Positions 53,279 to 62,394 of a stretch of DNA of 64,000 nt are shown here, one piece after another. This stretch comes from Flavobacterium aquariorum (GTDB lineage: Bacteria; Bacteroidota; Bacteroidia; Flavobacteriales; Flavobacteriaceae), in NCBI RefSeq assembly GCF_003254745.1, contig NZ_QKXH01000002.1:124001-188000 (forward strand). Reading direction: 5' to 3'. A program made the translations under genes and the position numbers. The first letter of the stretch is position 1. Every line of letters starts with the position of its first letter. The notes beneath the pieces are model-generated. The model was not told the DNA's origin, searched no databases, and worked only from the letters and a program-made list of their open reading frames with translations.

Positions 53279-56200
53279 TTAGAAAATATATCTAATTCCG
53301 AATTGCATTTGCCATCTAGAAGCAAGACTGGCGTCATATGCAAACGTTTTGGTTTGAGTTCCATTAAAAGTATAAGTTGGACTATTACCTGCAACCGAAA
53401 CCCCAATTGGCTGAATACTTACTGGAGTTTGAACTAATCCCCAATCAGAATTCAATAAATTAGTCAAATTCAAAATATCGATACTAAATTGAATTGTATT
53501 CATTTTTTCTGAAGCTGATGAAACTTTGAAATTAAAATCTTGTAATATCTTCATATCCCACTTACCTCTCCATGGGGATAAAACACCATAACGTTCCGCA
53601 TACTGACCTCTTCTATCACTCAAATATTTGTCCTGACTAATAAACTTATCAAATGCATCAGCTTGACCTGCACCAGAAAAATTCATAGTTTGTATTTCGG
53701 CAGATGTAGGAACATATATCAAATCATTAGCCCCCGAACCATCATTATTGATATCCCCTCCATAAGTATATGTAAAACGACCACCTTGAGCATATTCAAA
53801 AACTGTTGAAACCGTTGTAGCCCATTTGTCTTTTCCATATTTCCATTTTTTAGAACCAACACCAACAAAACGATTATTATCACCATATTTAGAGTTAGCA
53901 AGCACATCTTTGTTTACATCTCCTAAAGCTGGATTAAAGGCAAAAGCATCCCCAGTAATTTCTGCTTCTATAGAGTTCACATCTTTAGAAATCATATAAT
54001 TATAAGCAATACTCGCATATAATCCGTTATCAAAAGTCTTTTGTACTTTTATGGAAGAGTTGAATGCATAACCTTTGTTAGAGTTAGTCATTACATAAGC
54101 ATTATTTACCCCTTTGTCACTTGCCAAATAAATCGCTCTATCATCAGCACCTGCAAGAGTTCCCGAAGGTGTTTTCAATCCCCAGTTTTGAACATGCACT
54201 GCATTTATATCCTTATTATAAGACATATCAATCGTTAAAATATAATTATTCTTGAATTTATGGTCATATCCTAAACTAGTTCTCCACACTTGTGGCCATT
54301 TGTAATCAGGATCCATAATTTGAAAAAATGAATCATCCGCTCCACTTACTTGATTCCCTAACCACACAAAAGGAATTCTTCCCGTAAAAACACCTGTTCC
54401 ACCACGAAGCTGAGAAATATTATCCCCGTTTATGTTCCAGTTAAAACCTAGTCTTGGAGACCAAAGAATTTTATCCGATGGCAAATCAGTAGAAATTAAC
54501 TTAACAGCTTGTCCTGTTGCTGGATCATAGTAATCAATAGTTTCGTCACGAACTGCACCACTTGCAGCATTAACATCCATGTATTTTTGAATCAAATCTG
54601 CTGTATTAAAATACAAAGGCTTATCTGCTCTTAAGCCTAAAGACAATTTAAAATCATCATTTAAATTCCAATCGTCTTGTCCATAAAAAGCAACTTGCCC
54701 AACATTCAATTCTGATAATTTCCAACCACCAATATCTCCAGCGGCAATTTTACTTTTACTGTTGTATGTATCTATTGCATATTGCATGTTTTGGGCAACG
54801 ATACTTGCTGCATAAGGTTTTGCCGCATCAGCTAAGAAATCAGCAACAGTAAAGTATGGAGAAAAGAACAAACCTGCATATCCATTTGGATTACCAAAAT
54901 TTTCATACCCAGTTAAGTTAAATGAATTTTTAAAAGCAAATTTTTCAAATGACCCCCCAAATGTAAATGAATGATTCCCCACAACATAAGTTAAATTATC
55001 AGTAATCTGGAAAACCTTTTGATCTAAAGTATTATTAATTGAAAAAGGTTCATGCCCTGCAATGATATAATTGGCCCCAGCACCATCTTGAATATTAATA
55101 ATAGGCGCAGGAGTGGAAAACGGATTTCTAAAATCATTGAAATAAGTATAACCAGCCTGCAATTTGTTTGAAACTTTCTCACTGATTTTTGAATTCAACT
55201 CGATCAAAAATGAACTCAATTCATTATTGATTTGATATCCTGCATTTTGAAATTGCAGAATAGAAGCGCTTGGACCTCGAAATCCTAAAGCCGTTGGATG
55301 TGCCGGCTTATCTTTGGAAGCATCCAAGAAGTTATAAATAACTGCCAGTTTATTATTGTCGTTGATGTTCCAATCTAATTTTATAATCCCTTTACTGGAA
55401 TTTGAGTTGTGAATAAATCCCTGATAAGCCCCTGGATCATAACCAAAACTATTACCGTTAGCATCTTTCAAATTAGTTAAAGCATTGTAAACAGCTATCA
55501 AATCACTTTCCAATACTCTCGATTCATTCACGCCCGTAACTCCATCACCATTGTTTGCTACAAAGCTTGAACCTAAATCACTTCTTTTATCAATTTCATA
55601 ATTTGCAAAAAAGAATAATTTATCTTTTATAATTGGCCCTCCTATACTAAATCCAGCTTGCGTTTGTTCTAAAGAAGGCACAAAAATATTTTCGCCATGT
55701 ACTTTGTCGCCTGTCATATCCTCATTTCTAAAATAACCATATGCAGTACCGTGAAATTCATTTGAACCCGATTTTGTTACAGCATTAACCGAGGCTCCAG
55801 TAAAACCTGACAAAGTTACATCATAAGGTGCAGTCGCAACTTGTATTTGATCAATTGCATCCAATGAAATAGGTTGAGCATTTGTTTGACCTCCAGGTGT
55901 TGCTGCATCTAATCCAAAAGGATTATTAAAAACAGCTCCATTCAAAGAATAATTATTGTATTGGTCATTTCTACCTCCAAATGAACCTCCACTTGCAGTT
56001 GGCTCCAATCTTGTAAAATCTTCTGCTGATCTTGAAATAGATGGCAAAGCCGCCAATTCTTTTCTTCCAATTGTTGTTTCAGCACCAGTTTTATTGCTTT
56101 GAAAAATTTTATTTTTAGAATTTACAATTTTAACTTCTTCTAATGTTTGACTTTCATCAGTCAAAACGACATCCAAACTAAAAGTCTTTCCTAATTCAAG

Positions 56201-56479
56201 ATAAACATCACTGAACTCTTCTTTATGAGAACCTATAAAGGTCACTGTCACTTTGTAAGGACCACCAACTCTCATGTTCAAAATACTAAATCTTCCTTCG
56301 TCATTCGAAATTGACGAATATTTAGTCCCGGTAGGAGTATGAACAGCCAGAATTGAAGCTCCGGGAACCGACTCCCCAGTTACATTTTTCACAACTCCCT
56401 TAATATTAGAGGTTGTCGTTTGCCCCGTCATCACAAAGAAGCCGAAAACAAAAAAAAACAATGTTAATAATTTTTTCAT
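53279..56479 (-). CDS. Oar-like TonB-dependent receptor with carboxypeptidase-regulatory domain
   Basis: A 1066-residue outer membrane protein. The signal peptide (LTLFFFVFGFFVMTGQ) is followed by a CarboxypepD_reg-like domain at about 25-110 (IKGVVKNVTGESVPGASILAV). A plug domain runs from about 125 to 230 (ALPSISRSAEDFTRLEP, NNYSLNGAVFNNPFGLDA, VNAVTKSGSNEFHGTAYGYFRNED), and the rest is a beta-barrel ending in the aromatic FGIRYIF. These features fit the Oar/adhesin-like group rather than SusC, and no SusD partner lies nearby. The ligand is unknown. A -7 element (TAATTTTG, minus strand) is at 56509-56516. Confidence 0.88.
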   Translation of the reverse strand: MKKLLTLFFFVFGFFVMTGQTTTSNIKGVVKNVTGESVPGASILAVHTPTGTKYSSISNDEGRFSILNMRVGGPYKVTVTFIGSHKEEFSDVYLELGKTFSLDVVLTDESQTLEEVKIVNSKNKIFQSNKTGAETTIGRKELAALPSISRSAEDFTRLEPTASGGSFGGRNDQYNNYSLNGAVFNNPFGLDAATPGGQTNAQPISLDAIDQIQVATAPYDVTLSGFTGASVNAVTKSGSNEFHGTAYGYFRNEDMTGDKVHGENIFVPSLEQTQAGFSIGGPIIKDKLFFFANYEIDKRSDLGSSFVANNGDGVTGVNESRVLESDLIAVYNALTNLKDANGNSFGYDPGAYQGFIHNSNSSKGIIKLDWNINDNNKLAVIYNFLDASKDKPAHPTALGFRGPSASILQFQNAGYQINNELSSFLIELNSKISEKVSNKLQAGYTYFNDFRNPFSTPAPIINIQDGAGANYIIAGHEPFSINNTLDQKVFQITDNLTYVVGNHSFTFGGSFEKFAFKNSFNLTGYENFGNPNGYAGLFFSPYFTVADFLADAAKPYAASIVAQNMQYAIDTYNSKSKIAAGDIGGWKLSELNVGQVAFYGQDDWNLNDDFKLSLGLRADKPLYFNTADLIQKYMDVNAASGAVRDETIDYYDPATGQAVKLISTDLPSDKILWSPRLGFNWNINGDNISQLRGGTGVFTGRIPFVWLGNQVSGADDSFFQIMDPDYKWPQVWRTSLGYDHKFKNNYILTIDMSYNKDINAVHVQNWGLKTPSGTLAGADDRAIYLASDKGVNNAYVMTNSNKGYAFNSSIKVQKTFDNGLYASIAYNYMISKDVNSIEAEITGDAFAFNPALGDVNKDVLANSKYGDNNRFVGVGSKKWKYGKDKWATTVSTVFEYAQGGRFTYTYGGDINNDGSGANDLIYVPTSAEIQTMNFSGAGQADAFDKFISQDKYLSDRRGQYAERYGVLSPWRGKWDMKILQDFNFKVSSASEKMNTIQFSIDILNLTNLLNSDWGLVQTPVSIQPIGVSVAGNSPTYTFNGTQTKTFAYDASLASRWQMQFGIRYIF

Positions 56480-56522
56480 TTTGGAAGGTTTTTATATTGG
56501 TTTAACCTCAAAATTAGATAAA

Positions 56523-56550
56523 AAAAAATCACTCCGAAGAGTGATTTTTT
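56523..56550 (-). terminator. Rho-independent terminator of the rpsF-rpsR-rplI operon
   Basis: AAAAAATCACTC and GAGTGATTTTTT form a perfect 12-bp stem closed by a 4-nt loop, 29 bp after the rplI stop. The stem is nearly symmetrical and could work on both strands. Confidence 0.9.
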
Positions 56551-56579
56551 AATTTTATTAACAAAATGTTAACTGAATG

Positions 56580-57020
56580 TTATTTTTCAGCGATAATTTC
56601 ATAAGGTAATTCAACGATAACATCTCTGTGTAATCTAACAGAAGCGCTGTATTTACCAATACGTTTTACAATCCCTGAAGTGATAAATTTTCTATCAATT
56701 ACTTGACCACCTTTAGCCAAAGCTTCAGCAATATCAATATTTGTAATTGAACCAAATAATTTTTCACCACCTGCTTTTGCAGAAATTTTAATTTCGATAG
56801 CTTTCAAAGTTTCAGCCAATGCTTTAGCGTCAGCTACAACTTTAGCTTCTTTGTGAGCTCTTTGTTTTAGGTTTTCAGCCAATACTTTCTTTGCAGAAGA
56901 AGTAGCCAAATGAGCGAATCCTTGTGGAATTAAGAAATTACGACCGTATCCGTTTTTCACAGTTACTACATCATCTTTAAATCCTAAATTTTGAACATCT
57001 TTTCTTAAAATAAGTTCCAT
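56580..57020 (-). CDS. rplI: 50S ribosomal protein L9
   Basis: A 146-residue L9. The N-terminal domain MELILRKDVQNLGFKDDVVTVKNGYGRNFLIPQGFAHLA is the family signature. A connecting helix (KVLAENLKQRAHKEAKVVADAKALAE) and the C-terminal RNA-binding domain (KLFGSITNIDIAEALAKGG...) follow. It is the last gene of the rpsF-rpsR-rplI operon, 66 bp after rpsR, and is followed by a strong terminator. Confidence 0.97.
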   Translation of the reverse strand: MELILRKDVQNLGFKDDVVTVKNGYGRNFLIPQGFAHLATSSAKKVLAENLKQRAHKEAKVVADAKALAETLKAIEIKISAKAGGEKLFGSITNIDIAEALAKGGQVIDRKFITSGIVKRIGKYSASVRLHRDVIVELPYEIIAEK

Positions 57021-57086
57021 GTTGTTGTCCTTTATTTGAGAAGTTAGGTTTCATATTTCAGAAAACCAACAACTGTTAATTTTTAA

Positions 57087-57383
57087 TTATTTTAATAAAT
57101 CGGCCACGTATGGCATTAAAGCTAAGTGACGAGCTCTTTTTACAGCTACAGACACTTTTCTTTGGTATTTCAATGAAGTACCAGTTAAACGACGAGGAAG
57201 AATTTTTCCTTGCTCGTTAACGAATTTCAATAAGAAATCAGCATCTTTATAATCGATATATTTGATACCTGATTTTTTGAAACGACAATACTTTTTAGTT
57301 TTGTTAGTTTCTATGTTCAAAGGCGTAAGATATCTGATATCCCCGTCTTTTTTTCCTGAAGCAGATTGTTGTAATGTTGCCAT
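57087..57383 (-). CDS. rpsR: 30S ribosomal protein S18
   Basis: A 98-residue S18. The phylum-type N-terminal extension ([25 protein letters not shown]) precedes the conserved [64 protein letters not shown] core. It binds 16S rRNA beside S6 on the platform of the small subunit. It begins 5 bp after rpsF. Confidence 0.97.
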   Translation of the reverse strand: MATLQQSASGKKDGDIRYLTPLNIETNKTKKYCRFKKSGIKYIDYKDADFLLKFVNEQGKILPRRLTGTSLKYQRKVSVAVKRARHLALMPYVADLLK

Positions 57384-57388
57384 GATAA

Positions 57389-57730
57389 TTAAGCTTTTTG
57401 AGATTTAAGTTTTGCTCTTCTTCTTTCAGCCCAAGAAATAGCATGTTTGTCAAGACTTACAGTTAAGAAACGCATAACTCTTTCGTCACGTCTAAATTCA
57501 GTTTCAAAAGCGATAAGAACTTCTCCTGATACTTTGAATTCGAACAAGTGGTAAAATCCACTTTTTTTGTTTTGAATTTCGTAAGCCATTTTTTTAAGGC
57601 CCCAATCTTCTTTCGACACCATTTCTGCTCCTCTACTAGTAAGAAAATCTTCAAATTTGCTTACTGTTTCCTTTACCTGAACTTCAGATAAAACGGGATT
57701 TAAAATGAAAACAGTTTCATAATGATTCAT
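57389..57730 (-). CDS. rpsF: 30S ribosomal protein S6
   Basis: A 113-residue S6: [35 protein letters not shown], then [25 protein letters not shown] and [19 protein letters not shown]. It is the first gene of the ribosomal operon. A TACTTTTG -7 element (minus strand, 57761-57768) with a TTG at matching spacing lies 31 bp upstream. No S6:S18 leader-binding structure was evident in the short leader. Confidence 0.96.
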   Translation of the reverse strand: MNHYETVFILNPVLSEVQVKETVSKFEDFLTSRGAEMVSKEDWGLKKMAYEIQNKKSGFYHLFEFKVSGEVLIAFETEFRRDERVMRFLTVSLDKHAISWAERRRAKLKSQKA

Positions 57731-57760
57731 AAAAAATTTATTTATTTGTTAAATTGGGTG

Positions 57761-57790
57761 CAAAAGTAACCTTTTTTTTTGAACATGCAA
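57761..57790 (-). promoter_or_regulatory. Promoter of the rpsF operon
   Basis: On the minus strand TTG (complement of 57788-57790), 19 bp, then TACTTTTG (complement of 57761-57768), matching the Bacteroidota consensus. Confidence 0.65.
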
Positions 57791-57896
57791 GCACAAAAAT
57801 ATCATAATCGACGTATGACAAAAAAAGATTTGATTTTTTTAGTTTTATAAAAAAAAAAAAGGTATTTTTACTTGACCAAATCAAAAATTTGAAATT

Positions 57897-58592
57897 ATGA
57901 AACTAAACTGTGTAGTCGTAGATGATAGTTCAATACAAAGAATGATTATTGCAAAGTTAGTTAATAATCACACTAATTTAAATTTAATTGGTGATTTTTC
58001 TAATGCAATAGAAGCCAAAAGTTGTATGACTGTTCATACGGTAGACTTAATATTTCTTGATATTGAGATGCCTGTTATTAGTGGTTTTGATTTCCTTGAT
58101 GGTTTAAAAACCAAGCCCCAGATTATCTTCATCACATCAAAAGCCGAATACGCAATGAAAGCTTTTGACTATGATGCCACAGATTATCTACAAAAGCCTA
58201 TTTCTATTGAGCGCTTTAACGCCTCAGTTCGTAGAGCTATTGATCACTACCTTCTTAAGAAAGAAAACAAAGAAGATGAAGGCGAACATATATTTATCAA
58301 AAGCAATCTGAAGAAATTAAAAGTTTTTACTTCCAAGATCAAATGGATTGAAGCTTTTGGTGATTATGTAAAAGTAGTTACTGAAGACGACAGTAATCTT
58401 GTACTTTCAACTATGAAATCTTTTGAGAATGATTTGTCAAAAGATAAATTCATAAGGGTTCACAAATCTTACATTGTAAATATCGATAAAATTGATCGTT
58501 TCAACAGTAAGTTTGCCGAAATTGGAGTTACAAAAATTCCTTTAAGTCGCAACAAAAAAGAAGACTTGGTAAAAGCACTGGCTTATTCTTAA
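57897..58592 (+). CDS. LytTR-family response regulator
   Basis: A 231-residue regulator. The receiver domain has VVDDSSIQRM near 7, phospho-acceptor Asp55 in LIFLDIEMPVISGFDFL, IIFITSKAEYAMKAFDYDATDYLQKPIS near 80-107 with the conserved Lys. The LytTR DNA-binding domain (about 130-228) has FIKSNLKKLKVFTSKIKWIEAFGDYVKVVTED and KFIRVHKSYIVNIDKIDRF. No partner kinase is adjacent, so it is an orphan here. It reads towards priA and ends 9 bp from the priA stop. Confidence 0.9.
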   Translation: MKLNCVVVDDSSIQRMIIAKLVNNHTNLNLIGDFSNAIEAKSCMTVHTVDLIFLDIEMPVISGFDFLDGLKTKPQIIFITSKAEYAMKAFDYDATDYLQKPISIERFNASVRRAIDHYLLKKENKEDEGEHIFIKSNLKKLKVFTSKIKWIEAFGDYVKVVTEDDSNLVLSTMKSFENDLSKDKFIRVHKSYIVNIDKIDRFNSKFAEIGVTKIPLSRNKKEDLVKALAYS

Positions 58593-58601
58593 AAATTTAC
58601 C

Positions 58602-61052
58602 CTAATAAAAATCTACATTTACAGTAACTTTTATAGCTCTGTATTTTGATACAGCTTCAAAACTATTCAATATCTTCTGAATAGTTTTTTTTGTGCTTAC
58701 AATTGAGGTGTTTTGAGGAATCTTAATAATTATAGTCCTTATATACTCATTCCGTATTCTACTAATTGCAGGTTCTTCCGGACCTAAAACCGGCATAACC
58801 AAATTTTGACTCAATACCTGATACAACCACATGGCACCTTCCTTGAGCTTATCAAAATCACGTTGTTTCAAAGTTAATTTCACAATCCTAAAATAAGGCG
58901 GATATTTATAAATTTGCCTATCATACAATTGCTCCTTGTACATTCCAATATAATCGTTATTTGTAACTTGTTGTATGGTATTATGATTCGGGTTATAAGT
59001 CTGAATAATTACTTTTCCTTTCTTTTCAGATCGACCTGAACGCCCTGCGACCTGTGTCATCATTTGAAAACTTCTTTCGAATGCCCTAAAATCGGGATGA
59101 TATAACATGGTATCAGCATTCATAATACCAACCAAATTAACATTGTCAAAATCCAATCCTTTGGCAAGCATCTGGGTTCCAACCAAAATATCAAGTTCTC
59201 TGTTTTTAAAACTGTCAATAATTCTCTCAAAACCAAATTTGCCCCGTGTCGTATCTTGATCCATCCTGCCGATTTTTGCACTAGGAAAAATAGATAGTAA
59301 TTCTTGTTCAATTTGTTCTGTCCCCAAACCTTTGGTTGTCAAATCAACACTATGACAAGCATGACAATGAGTAGGATTCGCAATAGAGTAACCACAATAA
59401 TGACAACGCAACTGATTCTTGTGTTTATGATAGGTCAAACTTACATCACATGACTGACAGTGCGGAACGTGACCACAGGTAATACATTCGATAATAGGCG
59501 AGTATCCTCTTCTATTTTGAAACAAAATCACTTGTTCTTCCAAAGACAAAGCAGTCGTAATTTCATCTATTAAAACATCGCTAAAATGACCATTCATTTT
59601 TTTTCGAAAGTATTTATCTTTCAAATCTACCAATTCAATTTCGGGCAAACTTACATTACCAAAACGTTTCAAAATTTCGACAAAACCAAATTTACCCGAT
59701 ATTGCATTATAATACGTTTCAATACTTGGCGTAGCTGAGCCCAAAAGCACTTTGGCCTGATGTGCATTTGCCAAAACAATAGCCGCATCGCGGGCATGAT
59801 AGCGGGGCGCAGGATCGGATTGCTTAAAAGTCTGCTCATGCTCTTCATCAATAACCACAAAACCTAAATCATTAAAAGGTAAAAACAAAGCCGATCTGGC
59901 TCCAATTACAATTTGGGCTTTTTCTGCATTTAACAAAACCTGGTTCCAAACTTCGACTCTTTCATTATTACTGTATTTCGAATGAAAAACAGCCACTTTA
60001 TTTCCGAAATGAGCCCGTAATCTGGAAACCAATTGAGCCGTTAAAGCAATTTCAGGCAACAAATACAATACTTGTTTCCCAATAGCCAAATATTCTTCTA
60101 TAAGTTTAATGTAAATTTCAGTTTTACCGCTTGAAGTGATTCCATGTAAAAGACATACTGCTTTTTCCTTGAAATTTTCTTTTATGGATTCAAATGCGAA
60201 CTGTTGGTTAGCACTTAATTCAAGTTCACCATCTCTTCCATTTCCGGAAAAATTAATTCGGTCTTCCTGCAAAAAATACTCTTCAAAAATTTCTTTTTCG
60301 ACTAATGCTTTAACAATAGCAGGAGAAGATTGAGCTGTTTCAACCAACTTTTTTACGGTAATTGGCTTTTTTTCAGTAGCGCTTAATTGGAAATAATTCA
60401 AAACTACTTCCTTTTGCTTATTGGCACTTTTTAGAATTTCAAGCAATTCCTTTAAACCATCGTTCGTATTGTATTTTGGATGCAATCGAACATATCGCAC
60501 TAACTTTGGTTTGTAACTTTCCTGAATTTCTTCTTGTAATACTAAAATATTTTTATCGATCAATTTTTGAATAACAGGAAAAATACTCTTCCTATTCAGA
60601 ATTGAAATAATATCCTGAACTTTTAAAGAACTTTGTTTTTGAAGAGCCTCGTAAACTAAATATTCATCATCCGAGAGTAAACTTTCATCAACAAATAAAT
60701 CATTCTTTTTAGTAATCACTGTTTCGCTTTCCAGCAACAAGGCGCTTGGCACAGCACCACGATACACATCACCAAGAGCACACATATAATAATCGGCGAT
60801 CCAAATCCAATGATTGATTTGAAATTCGGTCACTATAGGAGTGTTGTCTAAAATTTGATGAATTTCTTTGGCTTCGTATAATGTAGGTTTGTTATTGTGA
60901 ATTTCAATCACCAAAGCAGTGTAGATTTTACTTTTCCCAAAAGGTACCGTCACCCTCATTCCTTTTTTTATAAAAAGAAACTCAGCTTCAGATACACGAT
61001 AGGTAAATGTTTTAGCTAAAGAAAGTGGTAAAATGACTTCTACGAAATACAT
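58602..61052 (-). CDS. priA: Primosomal protein N' (PriA helicase)
   Basis: An 816-residue replication-restart helicase. N-terminal 3'BD and winged-helix domains (FVEVILPLSLAKTFTYRVS..., VPFGKSKIYTALVIE). Walker A is LLHGITSSGKTEIYIKLI near 303, the DEEH box is VVIDEEHEQTFKQ near 395. Zinc-binding Cys clusters run from about 522 to 557 (CITCGHVPHCQSC, CHYCGY, CHACH). DILVGTQMLAKGLDFDNVNLVGIMNAD near 610-636 and TQVAGRSGRSEKKGKVIIQTYNP are helicase motifs V and VI. Full length. It lies 24 bp after the metallo-beta-lactamase gene. Confidence 0.95.
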   Translation of the reverse strand: MYFVEVILPLSLAKTFTYRVSEAEFLFIKKGMRVTVPFGKSKIYTALVIEIHNNKPTLYEAKEIHQILDNTPIVTEFQINHWIWIADYYMCALGDVYRGAVPSALLLESETVITKKNDLFVDESLLSDDEYLVYEALQKQSSLKVQDIISILNRKSIFPVIQKLIDKNILVLQEEIQESYKPKLVRYVRLHPKYNTNDGLKELLEILKSANKQKEVVLNYFQLSATEKKPITVKKLVETAQSSPAIVKALVEKEIFEEYFLQEDRINFSGNGRDGELELSANQQFAFESIKENFKEKAVCLLHGITSSGKTEIYIKLIEEYLAIGKQVLYLLPEIALTAQLVSRLRAHFGNKVAVFHSKYSNNERVEVWNQVLLNAEKAQIVIGARSALFLPFNDLGFVVIDEEHEQTFKQSDPAPRYHARDAAIVLANAHQAKVLLGSATPSIETYYNAISGKFGFVEILKRFGNVSLPEIELVDLKDKYFRKKMNGHFSDVLIDEITTALSLEEQVILFQNRRGYSPIIECITCGHVPHCQSCDVSLTYHKHKNQLRCHYCGYSIANPTHCHACHSVDLTTKGLGTEQIEQELLSIFPSAKIGRMDQDTTRGKFGFERIIDSFKNRELDILVGTQMLAKGLDFDNVNLVGIMNADTMLYHPDFRAFERSFQMMTQVAGRSGRSEKKGKVIIQTYNPNHNTIQQVTNNDYIGMYKEQLYDRQIYKYPPYFRIVKLTLKQRDFDKLKEGAMWLYQVLSQNLVMPVLGPEEPAISRIRNEYIRTIIIKIPQNTSIVSTKKTIQKILNSFEAVSKYRAIKVTVNVDFY

Positions 61053-61076
61053 GTAAAGGTTTTATAGTCTGTAAAA

Positions 61077-61829
61077 TTACTTTTTATTTAATCCAGCAGA
61101 TGCATTTTTTTTATATTCCTGAACCAATTTCAAAGTATGATCCAAAGACCCTGTATCAGTCCAATCTTCATGGCCCGGAATAATATATTTTGGATTTTTA
61201 AATTTAGCCTGTACTTTTTTAATAGATTTCTCCCACTCATTCACATTGGAATCTCCCAAATAACCTAAATCTTTTGCCTCCGCGCTTTTAACAAAGCATC
61301 CTCCATAAAGTACTTTTTCTTTGCCAAACCAAACTACAATATTGTCCGGCGCATGTCCTTTTCCTGGATAATAAACTTCAAACTGATAGTTTCCTACTTG
61401 AAAAACAGTATCATTCGGAATTACGAATTCAGCTCTTTTTTCATTTTTATTTTTTAGAATCTCGTCAGTTAATTTTATAGTATAGGTTTTAATTCCTTTT
61501 TGTCTAAAAAACTCCAAACCTCCTGCACGATCCTCATGAGAATGTGTCGCAAAACACATCACAATATTTTTATTATGTTTAGATTTTATACTATCTAATA
61601 AAGGCTGAAATTGAGATTTATCCCAAGGTGCATCAAATAAAACAGCTCCTTTATCTGTTATCAAATACAACGCGTTTGCAGAAATGAGAGTTCCTTTATA
61701 GTCATGAAAAGTTTTATAAACATAAAAGTCACCTACAAGATGACTTATCTGCAAAGGCGAATTTTTAGATTGTCCAAAACTATTTGACAGTATTATGAAA
61801 AATAAAACTATAGCTGCTACTTTTCGCAT
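61077..61829 (-). CDS. bla: Subclass B1 metallo-beta-lactamase
   Basis: A 250-residue secreted enzyme with a signal peptide (AIVLFFIILSNSFGQ). All B1 zinc ligands are visible: HSHED near 95 (HxHxD: His, His, Asp), His in GKGHAPDNIVVW near 158, Cys in GGCFVKSAEAKDLGYLGD near 177, and His in IPGHEDW near 220. The Lys three residues after the Cys binds the substrate carboxylate in this subclass. Such chromosomal enzymes in Flavobacteriaceae (IND, JOHN, MUS types) hydrolyse most beta-lactams, including carbapenems. Activity here is inferred. It lies between the DUF2147 gene (16 bp) and priA (24 bp). Confidence 0.88.
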   Translation of the reverse strand: MRKVAAIVLFFIILSNSFGQSKNSPLQISHLVGDFYVYKTFHDYKGTLISANALYLITDKGAVLFDAPWDKSQFQPLLDSIKSKHNKNIVMCFATHSHEDRAGGLEFFRQKGIKTYTIKLTDEILKNKNEKRAEFVIPNDTVFQVGNYQFEVYYPGKGHAPDNIVVWFGKEKVLYGGCFVKSAEAKDLGYLGDSNVNEWEKSIKKVQAKFKNPKYIIPGHEDWTDTGSLDHTLKLVQEYKKNASAGLNKK

Positions 61830-61845
61830 ATTATATATTAAGAAA

Positions 61846-62280
61846 TTAATTTTTCAATCTATACCAGTATTGTGTTCTTCCAAATAAAGAAACACCAACA
61901 AAACCTCTCACTTTTAGTTTATCTTTACTGTCAAGTGCTATTAAGCATTTATATTCTTCACCTTTTAAAGGATCTAAAATCTTGCCTCCATTGTATTCAT
62001 CTCCATCTTTCTCGAGACCTTTGATGATTATTAATCCCATAATCGGTGCATTTTTATCTTCACCGGAACATTTTGTACAAAGGGATTTTCTTTTTTCTGG
62101 ATTTAATACATCTATAATTTTTCCGTAGATTTTACCTGATTTCTCATAGATTTCCACTATAGATTTTGCTTGTCCTGTTTCATCATCAATTGTTTTCCAT
62201 TTTCCAAAAACAGTTTGGCTTTGGGCATTGAAAATCATTGTAAAAAACACAACTAAACTAAATACGATACTTTTTTTCAT
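61846..62280 (-). CDS. DUF2147 domain-containing secreted protein
   Basis: A 144-residue protein with a signal peptide (VFSLVVFFTMIFNAQS). The domain reads VFGKWKTIDDETGQAKSIVEIYEKSGKIYGKIIDVLNPEKRKSLCTKCSGEDKNAPIMGLIIIKGLEKDGDEYNGGKILDPLKGEEYKC..., the full DUF2147 pattern including the CTKC pair. These are small periplasmic beta-barrel proteins of unknown function. It is co-oriented with the metallo-beta-lactamase gene 16 bp downstream. Confidence 0.88.
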   Translation of the reverse strand: MKKSIVFSLVVFFTMIFNAQSQTVFGKWKTIDDETGQAKSIVEIYEKSGKIYGKIIDVLNPEKRKSLCTKCSGEDKNAPIMGLIIIKGLEKDGDEYNGGKILDPLKGEEYKCLIALDSKDKLKVRGFVGVSLFGRTQYWYRLKN

Positions 62281-62394
62281 TTTTCTTAAATTATTGTCTC
62301 ACTTTTTTATTATTCCAAATCGCTGTAAAAAAACAGCCAATGGGTTTCTTTCGACAAGAATACAAAATTCCATTTAAACAATCTCATTATATTG

